DNA from: Thermogymnomonas acidicola JCM 13583
GTDB taxonomy: Archaea > Thermoplasmatota > Thermoplasmata > Thermoplasmatales > Thermoplasmataceae
Direction of reading: 5' to 3'
Length of the DNA stretch: 32,547 bases
NCBI RefSeq assembly: GCF_001316105.1
Contig: NZ_BBCP01000014.1
Coordinates: 1 to 32,547 of the forward strand
The position numbers were made by a program, and so were the translations under genes. Below, piece by piece: positions 28,602-32,547 of this stretch. The notes under the pieces are model-generated. The model was not told the origin of the DNA. It worked only from the letters and a program-made list of their open reading frames with translations, and did no database searches. Within the stretch, counting starts at the first letter, position 1. Each line of letters begins with the position of its first letter.

Positions 28602-28665
28602 GGCCCACTGTGATGAGATCAGCCTTGACTGACGGGTGATGAGTGACGGGCAGCCTGAGTGGGCC
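28602..28665 (+). ncRNA. Archaeal C/D box sRNA guiding 2'-O-methylation
   Basis: All elements are exact. Terminal stem GGCCCACT (28602-28609) pairs with AGTGGGCC (28658-28665). Box C GTGATGA 28610-28616; D' CTGA 28629-28632; C' GTGATGA 28636-28642; D CTGA 28655-28658. Both guide spaces are 12 nt and the D'-C' spacer 3 nt, as archaeal L7Ae-Nop5-fibrillarin RNPs require. D guide (28643-28654) is complementary to GCCCGUCAC of 16S helix 44 over nine nt; the rule of the fifth nucleotide upstream of box D points to C1402 (E. coli numbering). The D' guide (28617-28628) matches AGGCUGAUC of 23S domain V and points to G2454. In each case the paired part is guide positions 4-12 upstream of the box. Target identities rest on remembered consensus rRNA, not on this organism's own. 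Confidence 0.93.
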
Positions 28666-28681
28666 CATTCATGTGGAGTGC

Positions 28682-29439
28682 CTACCTTATCCTCTCAACG
28701 TTGAAAGAGCCCAGATGGAATGTGGCCCCCCCTGAGCGCACGACCTCCACCCACTCCCTTGTCGCTGCCCCCCCGTCGAACCCCCCCTCTGCCCTCAGGT
28801 AATCCCTGCTGCCTTCCCGCCTGAACCTTATCTTTCCATCGACCACGTAGTTTATGGCCTCGTAGAACCTCTCCTCGAAGATCCCCCCCTCGTCCAGGAC
28901 GTATAGGGAGACACAGCCTCATTCTTCCTCTTCTGTGCCACCTGCTGTAGGAGCCTTAGGAGGACGTGCTGTTCCAGCATGTAGGGATATGATGTGAGTG
29001 ACCAGAGCACCATGTTGTACCTCCTGCCAGATAGCCTGAGCCTCTGTGCCACGGAGTCGATGGCCTTTATGGTCATGGAGACGTTGGCAGGCGAATCGAT
29101 CTGAATGGCCAGCTTTGAAGCTGGTTCAACCTGTATTGACCTGGAATAGGCATCGATGTAGACTATGGAAGCGCTCTCCTCCGCCCTCTCCGGATCCAGC
29201 CCCAGTAGCCTGAGGTTCTCTGCCACCTCTGGAATGCCCCCCCTGTCAACAAGCACAACGATGACGCTCTCACCCCTCTCCACACTGGCATTCACGAAGG
29301 CATAGCAGAGGAGGTCCTTGGGGGTGAACGGCTCCCCCCCCGTGACGAGGGCGTTGGTGCCCCCCCTCCTGAGCCCGCCAAGCAGGAGCTCATCTACGTC
29401 TCCGTTTCCGGTTGAGGCGAGGTCACCAGGGGGGGGCAT
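28682..29439 (-). CDS. KaiC/RadA-superfamily domain protein lacking P-loop residues (one frameshift)
   Basis: About 250 residues, a single KaiC-like domain (archaeal RecA-superfamily). The family layout is recognisable: DELLLGGLRRGTN, LVTGEPFTPKDLLCYAF where GxxxxGKT should be, ESVIVVLVDRG, ASIVYIDAYS, RYNMVLWSLTSYPY at the Walker B strand, LLRLLQQVAQKRKNEA, and a C-terminal IFEERFYEAINYVVDGKIRFRREG. The Walker A Lys-Thr/Ser and Walker B Asp are both missing, so it probably binds or regulates rather than hydrolyses ATP. The frame breaks near 28910, where one C seems lost (AVSPLYVLDEG restored). Stop TAG at 28682. It ends 17 bp from the convergent sRNA. Confidence 0.78.
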
Positions 29440-29461
29440 GCCCTATGCATTCCTCAGGGTG

Positions 29462-29467
29462 TAGAAA
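29462..29467 (-). promoter_or_regulatory. Possible TATA box of the KaiC-like gene
   Basis: TTTCTA on the minus strand, 28 nt before the ATG at 29439; weak match, correct spacing. Confidence 0.35.
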
Positions 29468-29548
29468 GATTTTGCTCCACTCCCTCCGGGCATGAAGGAA
29501 ATGTAAAAATGCGCTTTCCAGGAACATGGACTTGGGAGTGGAAGGCGC

Positions 29549-30747
29549 TCATTCCTTGTAGGTCCCGGAGACAACCCATGGAGGCTCGTTCTCGTCAAAC
29601 GGCTCCATCCCATCGACCTTGTGGCTCTCTATGATCTTCTCGTCCACCTCTATGCCGAGGCCAGGCCTGCCTGATAGGGTGAAGTAGCCGTTCTCCAGCT
29701 TGTATCCTGACTTGACCAGGTTCTTCTTCCAGTCTGGCCAGAAGGCCTCAAAGCTCTCCTGTATCAGGAAGTTCGGGATTGTGTAATCGACGTTTAGGGT
29801 CGCTGCGGTCTGTATGGGACCGAAGGCGTTGTGGAATGCAACCGGGACACCGAATGCCTCCGCTATCGCGGCTGTCTTCTTGTTCTCGAGTATACCAAGG
29901 GAGTTTGTCAGGTCAGGCTGTATGACGTCCACGAGGCCCTCTGAGATGTACCTTGCAAAGTCGGTCTTGTTCAGGAGCCTCTCTCCGAGCGCCACAGGTA
30001 TGGAGACGTACCTCTTGAACTCTGCCAGGCCAACCTCCAGCTCGGGGGGGTGGACCGGCTCCTCCATGAAGAACGGGTTGAACTCTTCCAGCGCCCGACC
30101 GGCCTCTATGGCGGCCCTGGTGGAGAACCGCCCGTGCGTCTCTATCAGGAGGTCTACATCATCCCCCCCCAGCCCGTCCCTGAGCTTCTCCACTATGGCC
30201 ACTGCATTCCTCAGGCCCTTCTTGGATATCGAGTCGAAGTTGTTGCCGAACGGGTCGAACTTCATGGCGGTGAAGCCCATCTTCACGACCTGCTTTGCCT
30301 TGTTGAGGAAGTCCTCAGGGGGGGTGACGCAGTTCGAGTACCAGCGTTGGCGTATGCCCGGATCCTGTCGTTTATCTGCCCGCCCATGAGGTCGTATATG
30401 GGTGCGCCAAGCTTCTTGCCTATTATGTCCCATGAGGCGATCTCGAACGCACTGAGCGCGGAGGTTGCCTCCATGGACTTTGAGAGGTAGAAGGAGTGCT
30501 TGTAGAATTCCTTGACGTTCCTCTCGACGTTGAACACGTTCTTCCCAGAGAAGACCCTCTCGACCTCTCTGAGGCTCTCCTTCACAGGGAGCGTCATGAG
30601 CGTAGTCGGGGGGGCTTCTCCGTAGCCTACTGTACCGTCGGATGTTGTCAGGCGGACAAGGAGGATCGTGGAGCTCCACGGTGACGATATCTCCCTTCCC
30701 TTTTCACCGAGTTCCAGGATCTCAACGCTGGATATTTTGCTGTCCAT
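29549..30747 (-). CDS. Enolase-superfamily sugar-acid dehydratase (gluconate/galactonate type; one frameshift)
   Basis: About 398 residues of the mandelate racemase/muconate lactonising group. N-terminal cap: TSDGTVGYGEAPPTT, FEIASWDIIGKKLGAPIYDLMGG. Barrel: TAMKFDPFGNNF, LLIETHGRFSTRAAIEAG, PFFMEEPVHPPE (metal Glu), IPVALGERLLNKTDF, VDVIQPDLTNSLGI, PVAFHNAFGPIQTAA with the C-terminal acid/base His. This fits the archaeal gluconate/galactonate dehydratases that feed the non-phosphorylative Entner-Doudoroff path of Thermoplasmatales. One frame break near 30344, where a G is lost (YANGWYSNC restored). VTPPEDF, GLGGDDV and VHPPE are tract doublings. ATG 30747 is chosen from the TATA box; an in-frame ATG at 30771 overlaps that box. 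Confidence 0.88.
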
Positions 30748-30770
30748 GTGCAGAGAAGCGCTCAGGAGCA

Positions 30771-30776
30771 TATTAA
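30771..30776 (-). promoter_or_regulatory. TATA box of the sugar-acid dehydratase gene
   Basis: TTAATA on the minus strand, 29 nt before the ATG at 30747. Confidence 0.55.
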
Positions 30777-30838
30777 TTGATCCCGTCAGAGGCCGGAGTC
30801 ACTGGAAGCCGTCGCTGGCGATTGGAATTAGAAAGGAA

Positions 30839-30846
30839 TATCTAAA
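30839..30846 (+). promoter_or_regulatory. TATA box of the aconitase gene
   Basis: TATCTAAA, 28 nt before the ATG at 30867. Confidence 0.5.
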
Positions 30847-30866
30847 TTGCGGGGGATACGGTATAC

Positions 30867-32547
30867 ATGGAAAGCAGCTACAGGATCGAGAGGACACTCA
30901 CCGTCAGCGGCAAGGAATACCACTACTTCTCACTGCCCGATCTTGAAAAGATGGGCTTCAAGGTCTCCAGGCTCCCCCCCCTGTCCATAAGGATCATACT
31001 CGAATCGCTCATAAGGAACATGGACGGAAGGGCCGTTACCCAGGAGGACGTTGAGAACCTGATAAGGTGGGATGCTCACAACGTCCCCCCCGATACCGAG
31101 ATCCCTTTCAAGGTCGCAAGGGTTGTGATGCAGGACTTCACTGGCGTGCCTGCGGTCGTGGACCTTGCTGCCATGAGGGACAAGGTCAGGGAGATGGGAA
31201 TCGACCCAACGCTCATACAGCCGCAGGTACCTGTGGACCTGGTCATAGACCACTCCGTGCAGGTGGACTTCTATGGAGTCCCCCAGGCACTGGAGCTGAA
31301 CAGGGAGAAGGAGTTTGAGAGGAACACGGAGAGGTACAGGTTCCTGAAGTGGGCCCAGAACGCGTTCAGTAACCTCAGGGTCATACCGCCATCGGTTGGC
31401 ATAATCCACCAGGTGAACCTCGAGTACCTTGCCAAGGTCGTCATGACCGCGACGAAGGAGGGCAAGACCTACGCCTTCCCGGACACCCTCGTCGGCACAG
31501 ATTCTCACACCACCATGATCAACGGCCTCGGCATTGTTGGCTGGGGGGGTGTTGGAGGCATAGAGCCGAGGCCGCCATGCTGGACCAGCCAGTCACGTTC
31601 AAGACGCCTGAGGTTGTGGGCGTGAACCTGCATGGCAGGCTCAGGCCCGGGGGGGTTACCGCCACTGACCTGGTCCTCACGCTCACGGAGCTCCTGAGGA
31701 AGCACAACGTCGTGGGCAAGTTCGTCGAGTTCTACGGCCCGGGAGTCTCATCTCTATCGCTGCCTGACAGGGCCACGCTCTCGAACATGTGCCCGGAATA
31801 CGGTGCCACGCTGGCACTGTTCCCGGTGGATGAGGAGACGATAAGTTACCTCCGCATGGCCGGGAGGCCGGAGGAGCAGGTGGAGCTCGTCGAAAAGTAC
31901 ATGAAGGCCCAGGGGGGGCTCTTCGGGGGGCACAGAAGAACGTGGACTACTCCGAAGTTATAGACCTGGACCTCTCCACTGTTGAGAGCAGTGTGGCCGG
32001 CCCAAGCCTCCCGCAGCAGCGTGTGCCCCTCGGCAGGATAGGTGACAGCTTCCTGAAGTACCTGGAGACCTCGTCCCAGGATAGGTCTTCAAACGGGCAG
32101 GTGTACCTGAAGGCTTCAAAGATCAAGGTCAGGGGGGGCAGGGAAGAGACACTGAGGGACGGCGATGTGGTCATAGCTGCAATAACGAGCTGCACCAACA
32201 CCAGCAACCCCCCCAAGGTAATGGTGGCGGCAGGCCTCCTGGCCAAGAAGGCCGTGGAGAGGGGCCTGGCAGTGAGCCCCCCCAAGGTAAAGACGAGCCT
32301 TGCTCCCGGTTCAAGGGTCGTCTCTGACTACCTGGAGAAATCTGGGCTGCAGGCCTACCTGGACAGGCTTGGCTTCTACACGGTTGGCTTCGGCTGCACT
32401 ACATGCATTGGGAACAGCGGCCCCCCCTGGACCCTGCCATAGAGGAGGCCATAGTGAAGGATGGGCTTGCAACGGCCGCTGTCCTGTCCGGCAACAGGAA
32501 CTTCGAGGCCAGGATACACAGGAACGTGAGGGCGAACTACCTGATGT
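30867..32547 (+). CDS. acn: Aconitate hydratase A, 5' part (cut by window edge; frameshifted)
   Basis: About 560 of the expected 880-900 residues. Converts citrate to isocitrate using a 4Fe-4S cluster. Seen: [14 protein letters not shown] start, [111 protein letters not shown] (first cluster Cys) and [13 protein letters not shown] (the other two). GWGGVGGIE and TSNPPK have an extra Gly and Pro compared with the near-invariant GWGVGGIEAEA and TSNP. Breaks: a missing G near 31567 (GAGGCC as GAGCC), G4 to G6 near 31925, C5 to C7 near 32421. The swivelling C-terminal domain lies beyond the window. Confidence 0.95.

Overview
The window looks like a piece of an archaeal chromosome from the Thermoplasmata, most likely Thermoplasmatales. 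The signs are: a TATA box about 27 nt before the start codon of most genes (leaderless transcripts), strong AGG and ATA codon use, archaeal-type genes (dtdA, kptA, xerA, a C/D box sRNA), an enolase-superfamily sugar-acid dehydratase, and a bacterial type I pantothenate kinase. As I recall, that last gene is found in very few archaea, Picrophilus among them. G+C is well above half, which is high for this order; Thermogymnomonas would fit, but that is inference.

Layout. 1-2154: start of xerA, an intergenic stretch, a zinc-type alcohol/quinone dehydrogenase, and ribulose-phosphate epimerase. 2190-5055: divergent leuB-like and ilvD genes for branched-chain amino acids. 5144-6758: prs overlapped by kptA. 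6962-9665: a Dam-family DNA adenine methylase and an Old Yellow Enzyme/dienoyl-CoA reductase-like flavoprotein, both on the minus strand. 9765-12270: a 2-hydroxyacid dehydrogenase followed by a benzoylformate-decarboxylase-like ThDP enzyme. 12422-16775: coaA, an MFS transporter, a cyclase-family hydrolase overlapping an OsmC protein, and a cupin. 16864-19294: an unknown protein, an aminotransferase and an MDP-1-like HAD phosphatase. 19518-25623: glyA, an SDR, dtdA, an unknown helical protein and valS. 25743-29439: an APC permease, a PuuE-like polysaccharide deacetylase, a C/D box sRNA and a KaiC-like protein without P-loop residues. 29549-32547: a gluconate/galactonate-dehydratase-like enzyme and the 5' part of aconitase. 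No CRISPR array, tRNA, rRNA, insertion sequence or defence island was seen.

Two things stand out. First, 28602-28665 is an essentially perfect archaeal C/D box sRNA. Its two 12-nt guides have the same pairing geometry and are predicted to direct 2'-O-methylation to the decoding centre of 16S rRNA and the peptidyl-transferase region of 23S rRNA. Second, the sequence holds about 170 runs of six or more G or C, most of them exactly seven long. Where family motifs can be compared, a run of 4 has become 7 and a run of 5 has become 8, doubling a Gly or Pro codon; where the change is +1 or +2 the gene is frameshifted. Missing bases in GG, GGG, CC or AA add more frameshifts. About 20 of the genes are therefore split although nearly all look functional. 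I read this mainly as sequence error, and give gene limits that span the breaks.
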